Shown: positions 15,323 to 24,961, counted from the stretch's first letter. The stretch: DNA of 40,075 nucleotides from Flavobacteriales bacterium (GCA_947447525.1 CANFJL010000017.1:1-40075); one strand, 5' to 3'. Program-made: numbers and translations. Notes: a model not told the origin generated them from the sequence alone.

Positions 15323-16357
15323 ATGAAAGTATTATATGCAATTCAAGGAACTGGTAATGGCCATTTAAGTCGCGCAGAAGACATTGTCCCTTATTTACAA
15401 AAGCGATGTGATGTTGATATTTTAGTGAGCGGCACGCAGTCTCAGTTAACCCCATCTTTCCAAATCGATTATCAACTTAGAGGCATGAGTTTTATGGCTT
15501 CTAAGAAAGGAAAGGTGGCACTTTTAAAAACTGCTGTTAATACTAATATTTTTACATTTTTTAAGGAGATAACCCAATTTCCAGCTAAACAATATGACCT
15601 AATAATTAGTGATTTCGAGCCCATTTCTGCTTGGTCGGCAAAATACCATGGCGTTAAGTCGGTTGAATTAAGTCATCAAGCAGCCGTTGCACATCCAAAT
15701 GCACCAAAGCCTCTCGAAAAACACAGGGTGGGTAGTGCGATTTTAGGTAATTATTGCCCCAGTCACCGCAAGTATGGGTTTCATTTTGAGTCTTATGCCC
15801 CTTCCATTTTTACGCCAGTGATTCGTGAAAAAATCCGTGAATTGAATCCAGAAAATTTAGGACACTATACTGTTTATCTGCCGGCTTATCATGATGATTA
15901 TATAATTCAGACTTTAATGCACTTTCCGGTTGAATGGCAAATTTTTTCAAAGTATGCGCAATCGCGTTATCGTGTAAATAATGTTTGGGTTAATCCTATT
16001 GATTCTAAACAGTTTACTGAAAGCCTGCGCACTTCAGAGGGAGTCCTTTGCGGAGCCGGATTTGAATTGCCAGCCGAAGCCTTATTTCTGGGTAAAAAAT
16101 TAATGGTTATTCCAATGATGGGCCAATATGAACAATTGTGTAATGCCGAAAGTCTTAGGAATTTGGGAGTAGTCGTGTTAGATAAGCTTTGTTTATTGCA
16201 GCGCAGAACAATAAGCTCTTGGATTTTAAATATTAAAAGAATTGAAGTCTATTATCCTAACAGAACAGAAAATATTATTGATACAATTTTCAATGATTTA
16301 AATCCAAGTCAACAAGGAATTTCTTCACCGCAATTATCTGATCTTGTAGGAATTTAA
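15323..16357 (+). CDS. Glycosyltransferase of the MJ1255/TIGR00661-like group
   Basis: A 344-residue GT-B-type protein. The N-terminus YAIQGTGNGHLSRAEDIVPYL is the glycine-rich acceptor-binding loop seen in MurG-like enzymes; the C-terminal half has GVLCGAGFELPAEALFLGKKLMVIPMMGQYEQ in outline, the sugar-nucleotide-binding region with the conserved Glu and Gln. No membrane helix is present, so it should act at the cytoplasmic face. Coupling to the LpxH-like phosphoesterase (3-base gap) points to envelope glycolipid synthesis, but donor and acceptor are unknown. Its stop codon interlocks with that of the convergent ppk1: the two TAA codons share the TTAA at 16354-16357. Confidence 0.88.
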   Translation: MKVLYAIQGTGNGHLSRAEDIVPYLQKRCDVDILVSGTQSQLTPSFQIDYQLRGMSFMASKKGKVALLKTAVNTNIFTFFKEITQFPAKQYDLIISDFEPISAWSAKYHGVKSVELSHQAAVAHPNAPKPLEKHRVGSAILGNYCPSHRKYGFHFESYAPSIFTPVIREKIRELNPENLGHYTVYLPAYHDDYIIQTLMHFPVEWQIFSKYAQSRYRVNNVWVNPIDSKQFTESLRTSEGVLCGAGFELPAEALFLGKKLMVIPMMGQYEQLCNAESLRNLGVVVLDKLCLLQRRTISSWILNIKRIEVYYPNRTENIIDTIFNDLNPSQQGISSPQLSDLVGI

Positions 16358-18381
16358 CTTAAATCAGCATAATATTTATAGGTTTCAAGTTGTGCGTGAA
16401 ACGGAGGCAAATCATTTTTGCGGTATTCATTTTTAAAATCTTTGGAAAGCAACCTAGATTTTACGCTGCCTCTCCATTGAAAATCAAACACCTGTAATAT
16501 TTCAGCTTGAATTTTCTTATCTAAAATAGGCACACCGACTTCAATTCTGTAATCTAAGTTGCGTTCCATGAAGTCTGCACTCAAAATAAAGATAAGTGGT
16601 TCGCCTGCATTTTCAAATACCATTAATCTCGCATGCTCTAAGTATCGATCTACAATACTAATGGCTGTAATGTTTTCACTCATTCCTTTTACACCAGGAA
16701 TTAAACAGCAAATGCCCCTAATGATCAATTCTATTTTCACTCCTGCATTGCTTGCCGCGTATAATTTTTCGATCATAACCTCATCGGTCAAATTATTTAA
16801 TTTCAATTTAATCCCTGAACTTAAACCCTTTTTTGCATTGATAATTTCCTGATCAATCCATTTAATTATTTTTCTTCTCGTATTGATAGGAGACACTATT
16901 AAATGTCTAAATTGACCGCGATCAAGGTTGTTCTCTAATAAGCGAAACACCTTATTTATTTCTATTGAAATCGTTGGATTGGATGTTAATAGTCCGAAAT
17001 CAGTATAAATTTTGGAGGTCTTTTCATTAAAATTTCCAGTCCCTACATAACTGATATAATCTATTTTTTTATCCTCAATGCGTTTGATTTGAAGTAATTT
17101 GGAATGCACCTTTAAATTTGGAACACCATGAATTACTTTCGCCCCGTTTTCCCTAAGTCTATTTGACCAATACAAGTTATTTTCTTCATCAAACCTGGCC
17201 TGTAACTCCATTACCACAGTTACTTCTTTACCGTTAAAAATTGCAGCCAATAAGGCATTCATTATTTGAGATTCTTTCGTAACACGGTAAATATTGATGT
17301 TAATTTCTTTTACAAAGGGATCAATAGCGGCTTCTCGAAGTAAATCCACCACATAATCAAAGCGTTGATAGGGGAAGTAAAGTAAGACATCCTCTTTAAG
17401 TATCGTTTCAATTAAACTATGCGTTTTTTCAAGTTGAAAATGCTTTGAAGGGATCTGTTTTTGAAAAATCAGATTTTGTTTCCCGAAATCTGGAAAGCCA
17501 ATAAAGTCTTTGAAATTATGGTATTTCCCCCCGGGTATGGTATTAACACCTTTCTTTAATTCCAGTGCATCTAATAAATAATCTAAAAGGTCTTTCGGCA
17601 TCTTTTCGTCATATACAAAACGAACTGGCGAACCTTTTTTCCTTTGCTTTAAGCCTTTTTCAATTTTATCGAAAAAGGAAGTAGAAATATCATCATCCAA
17701 ATCTAAATCGGCATCTCGTGTAAATTTAAAAGTGAAGGCCTCAATTTTTGAATTGATGAAAATAGAAAAAATCTCTTCAAGATGTATTCGGATGACATCA
17801 TCGATTAAAATAAAAAATTGTTTATCATCCTCTTTTAATAAAAAAAACCGGGACAGGACCCTAGGAATTTCAATTAAAGAATACCTATTAGACTTTCCTT
17901 TGGTGCTGATCTTCACGGCAAGATAGATGGAATAATCTCTTAATCTTGGGAACGCATTTTTTTTATTTAGCATGATTGGAAATATAGCATGCTTTAACTC
18001 TTTGTGAAAAAAATCACTTAAGATGTCATTTTGATTTTTAGTTAAGTGTTTATCGCTTAAATGGAAAATATCATCGTTTTCTAATTCACTAACAATTTGC
18101 TGATAAGCCAGCTCCACTTTTTCTTGCTGTTTATTGACTGTTTTTCTAATTTCCTTATATAAATCTTCCGCATTTCCGTTAAAGCCAGCAATATTTTTCT
18201 TTTTTAGATGAAAGATTCTTTGCAGGTTGGCCACACGGACACGATAAAATTCATCCATGTTATTGGAATAAATCCCTAAGAATCGCATCCTTTCTATAAG
18301 TGGTACTTTTGAATCTAATGCCTCTTGTAAAACACGATCATTAAAACACAACCAACTTAATTCTCTATTGACAATTCTCAT
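16354..18381 (-). CDS. ppk1: Polyphosphate kinase 1
   Basis: Makes inorganic polyphosphate reversibly from ATP. The 675-residue protein has the normal PPK1 layout: an N-terminal helical domain starting NRELSWLCFNDRVLQEA with NMDEFYRVRVA, a middle domain, and two PLD-like C-terminal domains. The first has the predicted phosphohistidine in KVHSKLLQI and the YVGTGNFNEKTSKIYTDFGL motif; the second has ILSADFMERNLDYRIEVGVPI. The length is slightly below the usual 690-700 but no domain is missing. It lies 61 bases downstream of the biotinyl protein gene on the same strand, so it may belong to the ileS transcript. It is convergent with the glycosyltransferase gene, overlapping by 4 bases. Confidence 0.96.
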   Translation of the reverse strand: MRIVNRELSWLCFNDRVLQEALDSKVPLIERMRFLGIYSNNMDEFYRVRVANLQRIFHLKKKNIAGFNGNAEDLYKEIRKTVNKQQEKVELAYQQIVSELENDDIFHLSDKHLTKNQNDILSDFFHKELKHAIFPIMLNKKNAFPRLRDYSIYLAVKISTKGKSNRYSLIEIPRVLSRFFLLKEDDKQFFILIDDVIRIHLEEIFSIFINSKIEAFTFKFTRDADLDLDDDISTSFFDKIEKGLKQRKKGSPVRFVYDEKMPKDLLDYLLDALELKKGVNTIPGGKYHNFKDFIGFPDFGKQNLIFQKQIPSKHFQLEKTHSLIETILKEDVLLYFPYQRFDYVVDLLREAAIDPFVKEININIYRVTKESQIMNALLAAIFNGKEVTVVMELQARFDEENNLYWSNRLRENGAKVIHGVPNLKVHSKLLQIKRIEDKKIDYISYVGTGNFNEKTSKIYTDFGLLTSNPTISIEINKVFRLLENNLDRGQFRHLIVSPINTRRKIIKWIDQEIINAKKGLSSGIKLKLNNLTDEVMIEKLYAASNAGVKIELIIRGICCLIPGVKGMSENITAISIVDRYLEHARLMVFENAGEPLIFILSADFMERNLDYRIEVGVPILDKKIQAEILQVFDFQWRGSVKSRLLSKDFKNEYRKNDLPPFHAQLETYKYYADLS

Positions 18382-18442
18382 ATTTTTTTTCTTGACTACG
18401 AATTTAAACAGCTTATATTAACTTATTGTAAAGTCACGGGAG

Positions 18443-18910
18443 TTATTCAAATTCAATAAGGACAGCACCTTTGTCAACTACTGCTCCTTTATCAATACAG
18501 ATTGCTTTTACAATACCCACACCCTCAGACTTAAGGGCGTTTTCCATTTTCATGGCCTCAAGAGAAATTAATATATCACCAGGTTGAACTTCTTGTCCGA
18601 GCGCAACATTAATATCTATTACCCTTCCAGGCATTGGGGATTTAAATTCTTTGATCTTCTTTATTTTAACTTTATCTAAGCCTAAAGCACTAATTAAATC
18701 ATCTAATTCATGTTTTCTTCTGATATGAAAGACACGGTGATTTATTTTAATAACCAAGCGATTTTCTTCTGATTTTTCCTCCTGGATTTCTCCATGAAAG
18801 ACAATTCCATTATAGGTCAAATCGAAAAACTTATGATTATGCCAAACAACAAAGGCACCATCACCTGTTTGTACTTTTTCATCATCAAAAAACCACTGAT
18901 TTGTCTCCAT
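18443..18910 (-). CDS. Biotinyl carrier protein (biotin/lipoyl attachment domain)
   Basis: A 155-residue protein whose last 75 residues form a biotinyl domain: SPMPGRVIDINVALGQEV, then LISLEAMKMEN with the modified Lys121, then IDKGAVVDKGAVLIEFE. The N-terminal 75 residues (FFDDEKVQTGDGAFVVWHN and on) are a BT-like region of the kind found in the carrier part of acyl-CoA carboxylases. It is probably the small subunit of a propionyl- or acyl-CoA carboxylase, distinct from AccB at 35701-36180. No carboxylase or carboxyltransferase gene lies beside it; it sits 5 bases after ileS, which suggests transcription from the ileS promoter. The partner must be encoded elsewhere, or it could share AccC. 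Confidence 0.9.
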   Translation of the reverse strand: METNQWFFDDEKVQTGDGAFVVWHNHKFFDLTYNGIVFHGEIQEEKSEENRLVIKINHRVFHIRRKHELDDLISALGLDKVKIKKIKEFKSPMPGRVIDINVALGQEVQPGDILISLEAMKMENALKSEGVGIVKAICIDKGAVVDKGAVLIEFE

Positions 18911-18915
18911 GTTCT

Positions 18916-21900
18916 TTATTTTTTACTGAGTCCTAGACTCATTTGTGTATCATTATCCTCCTCTATACTGAGTGAAATATGAGGTGAATTTACCTTACTA
19001 CAATACAAATTATTTGCTAAAACTTCTGTACAGATATAACTAATATTTTCTTGTATCGCACTCTCAATATTTTCAGTTGATTTTATGTAAACATCAATCC
19101 GATCTGTTACGTCTAATCCACTATCTTTTCTGGCGTTTTGAATACGATTTACAATTTCTCTTGCAATACCTTCAGCGCGTAGTTCCGGTGAAATATTTAT
19201 ATCTAAGGCCACTGTTATTTCACCATCTGATGCAACCATCCATCCAGGAATGTCTTTTGCAGTGATTTCAAAGTCTTCTTTTAATAAGGTAATTTTTTCA
19301 TTTTCCACTTCACCTTCCCAAGAGCCTGATTTTTCTATACTGCTTATGTCATCTTGATTAAATGCCCCAACAATTAAAGCGATTTGCTTCATTTGTTTCC
19401 CGTATTTAGGTCCAATAGTTTTAAAATTCGGTTTAATAGTTTTAACCAATAAGGTTCCATCATCTTCTACTAAATCAATGCTTTTTACATTAACTTCTGA
19501 AAGTACTAAGTTTTGAATATGGTCAAGGTTTTCTTTAAAATTATTATCTAATGCTGGAACCATTATGCGCTGCAATGGTTGTCTCACACGAAGTTTCTCC
19601 TTCTTTCGCAAGCCCAAAACAAGTGAAGATAATTTTTGCGCTAATTCCATTTGAACCTCAAGTCTCGCGTTGATTTCATTTTCATTTGACTTAGGAAAAT
19701 CGCAGAGATGAACTGAGTCTTTTTTGTTTAATCGCGTTACTGTATTTAAATCTGAAAACAGTCGGTCCATAAAAAACGGTGCAATTGGTGACGCTATTAT
19801 TGAAATTGTTTCTAGACAAGTATATAAGGTTTGATAAGCTGAAATTTTATCTTCCGCATCATCACTTTTCCAAAATCTTCTTCTACACAAACGCACATAC
19901 CAGTTGGATAAATGATCGCTCACAAATTCCTGAATTAATCGTCCAGCCTTAGTGGGTTCATATTCATCAAATGCAGCATCAACATCTTTGATAAGGGTGT
20001 TCAATTTCGAAATGACCCATCGGTCAATTTCAGGTCTCTTCTCCAGAGCTATAGCTTGCTGACTAAAATCAAATCCATCGATATTAGCATACAATGCGAA
20101 AAAGGAATACGTGTTATAAAGTGTCCCGAAAAATTTTCTTTGCACTTCAACAATTCCTTCTGTATCAAATTTTAAATTATCCCAAGGCTGAGCATTGGTT
20201 ATCATATACCAGCGGGTTGCATCTGGGCCATATTTTTCTAATGTTTCAAATGGATCAACACCATTTTTCAAACGCTTAGACATTTTCAAACCGTTCTTAT
20301 CAAGTACCAATCCGTTTGAAATAACATTTTTATATGCCACCTTTCCAAACACCATGGTTGAAATTGCATGCAATGTGTAAAACCACCCCCTTGTTTGGTC
20401 CACTCCTTCAGCAATAAAATCTGCAGGATAGGCTTTGCCTGAATCAATTAAGTCTTTATTTTCAAAAGGGTAGTGCCATTGAGCATAAGGCATAGATCCA
20501 GAATCAAACCAAACGTCAATTAAGTCCGACTCCCTTTTCATGGGCTTGCCTAATGGAGAAACTAAAATAATTTGATCAACCTTATGTTTGTGCATGTCTA
20601 TCTGATTATAATTTTCCTTTGACATATCATCAACTACAAAACTATCCAAAGGATTAGAGGACATTAATCCAGCTTTTACAGCAGCCTCACCTGCAGATTT
20701 CAGTTCCTTTAAAGAGGAAATACAAACATGTTCAGAACCATCTTCAGTGGACCAGATAGGAATAGGAATCCCCCAATATCTTGAACGGGATAGATTCCAG
20801 TCGTTAGCATTTTCTAACCATTTTCCAAAGCGCCCCGTCCCGGTGGAAGCAGGTTTCCAATTAATCGTTTTATTTAAGGCAACCATTTGATCTTTTTGTC
20901 CGCTGACACAAATAAACCAAGAGTCTAATGGATAATATAAAATGGGTTTATCAGTCCTCCAACAATGTGGGTAAGTGTGATCATACTTCTCCACTTTGAA
21001 GGCTTTATTCTGTTCTTTTAATAAGATAGCAATTTCAACATCAACTGATTTATCGGGCGCTAAACCATCGTCATAATATTCATTTTTGACATATTTCCCC
21101 GCCAAATCACCCATCTCGTTACGGAATTTCCCTTGTAAATCCACTAAAGGAACAAGATTATTGAATTCATCACGCACCAATAAACCCGGAACACCCGCTT
21201 CAGCAGCTACCCTTGCATCATCTGCGCCAAAGGTTGGAGCGGTATGCACAATTCCAGTTCCGTCTTCTGTGGTAACAAAATCACCCCCAATTACAACAAA
21301 TGCTGCCTCAGGATTTTCAGCAGGCAAACAATAGGGAAGAAGTTGTTCGTAACGAATTCCGATGAGGTCTTTACCAGTACATTTTCCGCAAATTAAATAA
21401 GGAATAACTTTCTCTCCTTTAACGTAAGCGTCTAATTCATGATCATTTTCAACTGCTTGATATCCTTTTGAAAATTGATTTTTAACAAGATTTTCAGCAA
21501 GAAGCACATTTATTTTTTCAAAAGTATATTGATTGAAGGTGCTTACCAAAACATAGTTAATTTTTGGCCCAACTGTTAGGGCTGTATTGGAAGGCAAGGT
21601 CCAAGGCGTGGTAGTCCAAGCTAAAAAATATGTTGCTTCTAACGCTACCCTTTCTGCCCCTAAACTAGAGGGTAAAATAGTTTCTTTTGTCACCTTAAAT
21701 TGTGCGACAACAGTTGTGTCTTTTACTTCTTTATAGCAACCTGGTTGATTGATTTCGTGTGATGATAATCCCGTTCCAGCTTTTGGTGAATAGGGTTGAA
21801 TAGTGTATCCTTTATAAAGCAAGTTTTTCTGATAAAGTTGTCCAATCAACCACCAAACAGATTCCATATATTTGGTTTCATAGGTTACATAAGCGCCTTC

Positions 21901-22344
21901 TTTATCAACCCAATAACCCATTTTAGTGGTCAAATCATTCCACACATCCGTGTAACGCATAACTGCTTTACGACATGCTGCATTATATTCATCTACACTA
22001 ATTTTCTTTCCTATATCTTCTTTGGTAATTCCAAGTTCTTTTTCTACTCCAAGTTCAACAGGCAAACCATGGGTGTCCCATCCAGCTTTCCTTTTAACTT
22101 GAAATCCTTTAAGGGTCTTATATCTACAAAAAATATCTTTTATGGCACGACCCATTACATGGTGTATTCCGGGCATACCATTAGCTGAAGGTGGCCCTTC
22201 ATAAAAAACAAATGAAGGAGATCCCCCTCTATTTTCAATTGATTTTTCGAACACCTTATTTTGTTGCCAATTGGTGAGGACCTCACTGGCGATAGTAGTT
22301 AAATTTAATCCGCTATATTCTTTGTATTGTTGAGACATTTCCAT
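18916..22344 (-). CDS. ileS: Isoleucyl-tRNA synthetase
   Basis: Charges tRNA-Ile in the cytoplasm. At 1142 residues it is the long form found in Bacteroidota and in eukaryotes (class with a C-terminal extension) rather than the roughly 940-residue E. coli type. Seen: the class I HIGH-equivalent in PSANGMPGIHHVMGRAIKD, AGWDTHGLPVE, the editing (CP1) domain with LAWTTTPWTLPSNTAL, and KMSKRLKN at residues 687-691. The C-terminal zinc-finger of the short type is not evident. Two ATGs lie near the start (22344 and 22338); the first is used here. A -7 element lies just upstream. It is followed by the biotinyl protein gene after 5 bases. Confidence 0.97.
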   Translation of the reverse strand: MEMSQQYKEYSGLNLTTIASEVLTNWQQNKVFEKSIENRGGSPSFVFYEGPPSANGMPGIHHVMGRAIKDIFCRYKTLKGFQVKRKAGWDTHGLPVELGVEKELGITKEDIGKKISVDEYNAACRKAVMRYTDVWNDLTTKMGYWVDKEGAYVTYETKYMESVWWLIGQLYQKNLLYKGYTIQPYSPKAGTGLSSHEINQPGCYKEVKDTTVVAQFKVTKETILPSSLGAERVALEATYFLAWTTTPWTLPSNTALTVGPKINYVLVSTFNQYTFEKINVLLAENLVKNQFSKGYQAVENDHELDAYVKGEKVIPYLICGKCTGKDLIGIRYEQLLPYCLPAENPEAAFVVIGGDFVTTEDGTGIVHTAPTFGADDARVAAEAGVPGLLVRDEFNNLVPLVDLQGKFRNEMGDLAGKYVKNEYYDDGLAPDKSVDVEIAILLKEQNKAFKVEKYDHTYPHCWRTDKPILYYPLDSWFICVSGQKDQMVALNKTINWKPASTGTGRFGKWLENANDWNLSRSRYWGIPIPIWSTEDGSEHVCISSLKELKSAGEAAVKAGLMSSNPLDSFVVDDMSKENYNQIDMHKHKVDQIILVSPLGKPMKRESDLIDVWFDSGSMPYAQWHYPFENKDLIDSGKAYPADFIAEGVDQTRGWFYTLHAISTMVFGKVAYKNVISNGLVLDKNGLKMSKRLKNGVDPFETLEKYGPDATRWYMITNAQPWDNLKFDTEGIVEVQRKFFGTLYNTYSFFALYANIDGFDFSQQAIALEKRPEIDRWVISKLNTLIKDVDAAFDEYEPTKAGRLIQEFVSDHLSNWYVRLCRRRFWKSDDAEDKISAYQTLYTCLETISIIASPIAPFFMDRLFSDLNTVTRLNKKDSVHLCDFPKSNENEINARLEVQMELAQKLSSLVLGLRKKEKLRVRQPLQRIMVPALDNNFKENLDHIQNLVLSEVNVKSIDLVEDDGTLLVKTIKPNFKTIGPKYGKQMKQIALIVGAFNQDDISSIEKSGSWEGEVENEKITLLKEDFEITAKDIPGWMVASDGEITVALDINISPELRAEGIAREIVNRIQNARKDSGLDVTDRIDVYIKSTENIESAIQENISYICTEVLANNLYCSKVNSPHISLSIEEDNDTQMSLGLSKK

Positions 22345-22357
22345 TTTGTTAGGAGCT

Positions 22358-22365
22358 CAAAAATA
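22358..22365 (-). promoter_or_regulatory. Putative -7 element of ileS
   Basis: Minus-strand TATTTTTG fits TAnnTTTG exactly and ends 13 bases before the ileS ATG. No convincing -33 lies at the right distance, so confidence is limited. The gap to the divergent superoxide dismutase gene is only 120 bases. Confidence 0.4.
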
Positions 22366-22440
22366 GCAAGAATAAAACAATTTTTACTGCTTGTTGGTTG
22401 AAAACTATTGAAATTACTAGCGCTATCCCAAGGACTTTCG

Positions 22441-22448
22441 TAATTTTG
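22441..22448 (+). promoter_or_regulatory. Putative -7 element of the superoxide dismutase gene
   Basis: Plus-strand TAATTTTG fits TAnnTTTG exactly and ends 16 bases before the ATG at 22465, giving a leader of about 10 bases. A -33 element was not identified. Confidence 0.45.
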
Positions 22449-22464
22449 ATGAAAACTATCTCAC

Positions 22465-23472
22465 ATGAAATCTCTAACAGCACTATTAATTTTAATTACT
22501 GTAGCTTTTAATTCTAATGCTCAAGTCTATAAATTACCCGAATTAGGCTATTCTTATCAAGATTATGCGCCTTATATAGATGCAAAAACCATGGAAATTC
22601 ATCATTCAAAACACCATCAAGCGTATGTAAATAATCTAAACAAAGCCATTGCGGGTACTGCCATGGAAACGCAATCTTTAATGGATTTAATGTTTTATGC
22701 CAGTTTCCGTTCAGACCTTGTAAGAAATAACGCAGGGGGGCATTTTAATCATACTTTATTTTGGGACAACCTTGCTCCAGCGGTTGCTCAATCAGAAATC
22801 TCACTTGAATTGAGTTTGGCAATAACGGAACAATTTGGAGTATTAGACTCTCTTAAAGTAAAGTTGAATCAAGCTGCAATGGGTAGATTTGGTTCTGGAT
22901 GGGCTTGGTTGATGGTTACTCCAGAAAAGAAATTAGCCATTTCTACAACTGCAAATCAAGACAATCCAATAATGGATGTTAGTAAGGAAAGAGGAATTCC
23001 AATATTAGGAATTGATGTCTGGGAACATGCTTATTATTTAAGCTATCAAAATAAAAGGGCGGATTACTTAAGCGCTTTATGGTCCTTAACCAATTGGGGG
23101 TCAGTTTCTGCTAAATATGCTGCGGCGATTAAAGATTCTCTTTTAATTGAAATTGAGAAAGATTCATGGCCAGCTTTAAAAGATTTTCATAAAGTTATGG
23201 CACAAACTTTTCATCCGTCGGAGACAGGGAATTTACAACCACTACGAACTAGAAGTACTGAATTATTGACCAAGTCGATGTTATTAAGAATTTCTATTCC
23301 ACCAAAAAGTTTAGATAAAAAAGAACTTCACGATGCTTTATCTAGATTAGAAAAAGCCTGTTCTTCCATTAATGATCAGGTAAATAAAAATGCTAAAGAT
23401 GGTGTTTTGACAAAAGCTATCGCTGGAGCCCATGATATTTTTCATGAAGTGCAAGGACTTTGTCACGACTAA
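22465..23472 (+). CDS. Exported Fe/Mn superoxide dismutase with C-terminal helical extension
   Basis: A 335-residue protein in three parts. A signal peptide ends at about residue 19 (NSNAQ), so it acts in the periplasm or outside. Residues 20-210 are a complete Fe/Mn superoxide dismutase: [13 protein letters not shown] (His46-His51 region), [10 protein letters not shown] at 91-100, the Mn-type ANQDNP segment, and [10 protein letters not shown] with Asp184 and His188. Residues about 215-335 are additional and not part of any normal enzyme of this family. They look all-helical with conserved-looking His, Met and Cys residues ([13 protein letters not shown] and [14 protein letters not shown]), suggesting a four-helix bundle that binds a metal or haem. 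Single gene, divergent from ileS. Confidence 0.93.
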   Translation: MKSLTALLILITVAFNSNAQVYKLPELGYSYQDYAPYIDAKTMEIHHSKHHQAYVNNLNKAIAGTAMETQSLMDLMFYASFRSDLVRNNAGGHFNHTLFWDNLAPAVAQSEISLELSLAITEQFGVLDSLKVKLNQAAMGRFGSGWAWLMVTPEKKLAISTTANQDNPIMDVSKERGIPILGIDVWEHAYYLSYQNKRADYLSALWSLTNWGSVSAKYAAAIKDSLLIEIEKDSWPALKDFHKVMAQTFHPSETGNLQPLRTRSTELLTKSMLLRISIPPKSLDKKELHDALSRLEKACSSINDQVNKNAKDGVLTKAIAGAHDIFHEVQGLCHD

Positions 23473-23515
23473 CTCACATTTGTCAGGCCTCTTTTTTATT
23501 CTTAAACAGATGCCT

Positions 23516-23523
23516 TACCTTTG
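23516..23523 (+). promoter_or_regulatory. Putative -7 element of mgtE
   Basis: TACCTTTG fits TAnnTTTG exactly, 15 bases before the mgtE ATG. The nearest TTTG upstream (23479-23482) is too far for a normal -33. A T-run at 23491-23497 upstream may belong to the end of the superoxide dismutase transcript, without a clear stem. Confidence 0.4.
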
Positions 23524-23538
23524 TATAAAATATAGGAA

Positions 23539-24891
23539 ATGCGCTTTGAGTTAACGAAAGATTTTCTTGGATTAATTCGTGTGAAAATCGCGGAAAGAGA
23601 TGAACTTTGGTTAGCAGAGAATGTCTTAGAATTGCATTACGCTGATATTGCTGAAATCTTAGATAAACTTACCAATGATCAAGCAAAATTTATATATTTT
23701 CTAGTAGACGAGGATACTCAGGCGGATATTCTAATGGAATTAGAAGAAGAAGTCCGTGATCGTTTTATTGCCTCGCTCTCTACTAAAGAAATTGCAGACC
23801 AATTAGAAAATTTAGATTCTGATGATGCAGCAGATATTTTAGGAGAGTTAAGCAGCCGCCAAATCCAAGAGGTTATCTCTCAAATGGAGGATGATGAAGC
23901 GGCTGAAGACATTGTTGACCTATTAAATTATGATGAGGATACTGCCGGTGGATTAATGCAAAAAGAGTATTTTCAGGCGCAGCTTGATTGGCCGGTAAAT
24001 CGCGCCCTTCTTGAGTTGCGAAAGCAAGCTGAAGATGTTGAAAAGGTATATAATATATTTGTGGTAAATGAAACTGATCAATTGGTTGGTGTCTTATCCT
24101 TGAAGCGCTTACTTTTTGCAGGTGTTAAAACCAAAATTGCAGACCTATACCAATCTAAAAATATAATTTCCGTAAACACAAGTGATTCCGCTGAAGAAGT
24201 TGCAGATGTAATGGAAAAATATGATTTAGTTTCTGTCCCAGTAGTAGATTATCAGAAGAAACTTGTTGGCAGAATTACTTTAGACGATGTTGTAGAATAT
24301 ATAAAAGATGGGGCAGACAAAGATTTCCAATTTGCAACCGGTATTACAGAACCTCTAGAGAAGGATGCAAGCATATGGCGCATTTCTCGAAAAAGATTAC
24401 CCTGGTTAATCATTGGTTTGATTGGCGGCGCCTTTGGTGCTAAAGTACTATCGGGATTTGAAGGTGGGATAACCAAAATACCTGCACTTGCATTTTTTAT
24501 CCCTATGATTACCGCAATGGGTGGAAATGTTGGCGTTCAATCTTCTGCGATTGTAGTTCAATCTTTAGCCAGAGGAAACAAAATGATGGGGGGATATTTA
24601 AATAGAATATTAAAAGAATCATTGATTGGTATATTAAACGGTCTACTCTTATCCTCCACTATTTTTGTAATTGCCTACTTCATTGGAGATATAAAATTAG
24701 GCATGGTGGTGAGTGTCTCGTTATTGACGGTTATTATTTTCGCCTCTACCATCGGGACAATTATACCTTTACTTTTACATAAGTATAAGATTGATCCAGC
24801 GATTGCAACAGGTCCATTTATTACAACACTTAATGATGTTGTAGGGCTTTTTATCTATTTTACTATTGGAATGTTACTCTATGGCATGTGA
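23539..24891 (+). CDS. mgtE: Magnesium transporter MgtE
   Basis: A Mg2+ channel of the inner membrane gated by intracellular Mg2+. The 450-residue protein has all family parts: the N domain (about 15-125) of helical repeats such as LSTKEIADQLENLDSDDAADILGEL, a CBS domain pair (about 130-255) with VVNETDQLVGVLSLKRLL and VPVVDYQKKLVGRITLDDVVEYI, a connecting helix, and five membrane helices from residue 285 with the pore motif FIPMITAMGGNVGVQSSAI and FITTLNDVVGLFIYF. Acidic residues at the N/CBS interface, used for Mg2+ sensing in the family, are plentiful. Single gene between the superoxide dismutase and lysS genes. Confidence 0.97.
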   Translation: MRFELTKDFLGLIRVKIAERDELWLAENVLELHYADIAEILDKLTNDQAKFIYFLVDEDTQADILMELEEEVRDRFIASLSTKEIADQLENLDSDDAADILGELSSRQIQEVISQMEDDEAAEDIVDLLNYDEDTAGGLMQKEYFQAQLDWPVNRALLELRKQAEDVEKVYNIFVVNETDQLVGVLSLKRLLFAGVKTKIADLYQSKNIISVNTSDSAEEVADVMEKYDLVSVPVVDYQKKLVGRITLDDVVEYIKDGADKDFQFATGITEPLEKDASIWRISRKRLPWLIIGLIGGAFGAKVLSGFEGGITKIPALAFFIPMITAMGGNVGVQSSAIVVQSLARGNKMMGGYLNRILKESLIGILNGLLLSSTIFVIAYFIGDIKLGMVVSVSLLTVIIFASTIGTIIPLLLHKYKIDPAIATGPFITTLNDVVGLFIYFTIGMLLYGM

Positions 24892-24953
24892 GTCCAAGTA
24901 AAAAATTATTACGCTAATTTGTTGGGATCACGCTCTAATATTACAGAAGACCT

Positions 24954-24961
24954 TATCTTTG
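24954..24961 (+). promoter_or_regulatory. Putative -7 element of lysS
   Basis: TATCTTTG fits TAnnTTTG exactly and lies 19 bases before the ATG at 24981. An in-frame TTG at 24969 would be right at the predicted transcription start, which supports the ATG as the real start codon. No -33 identified. Confidence 0.45.
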
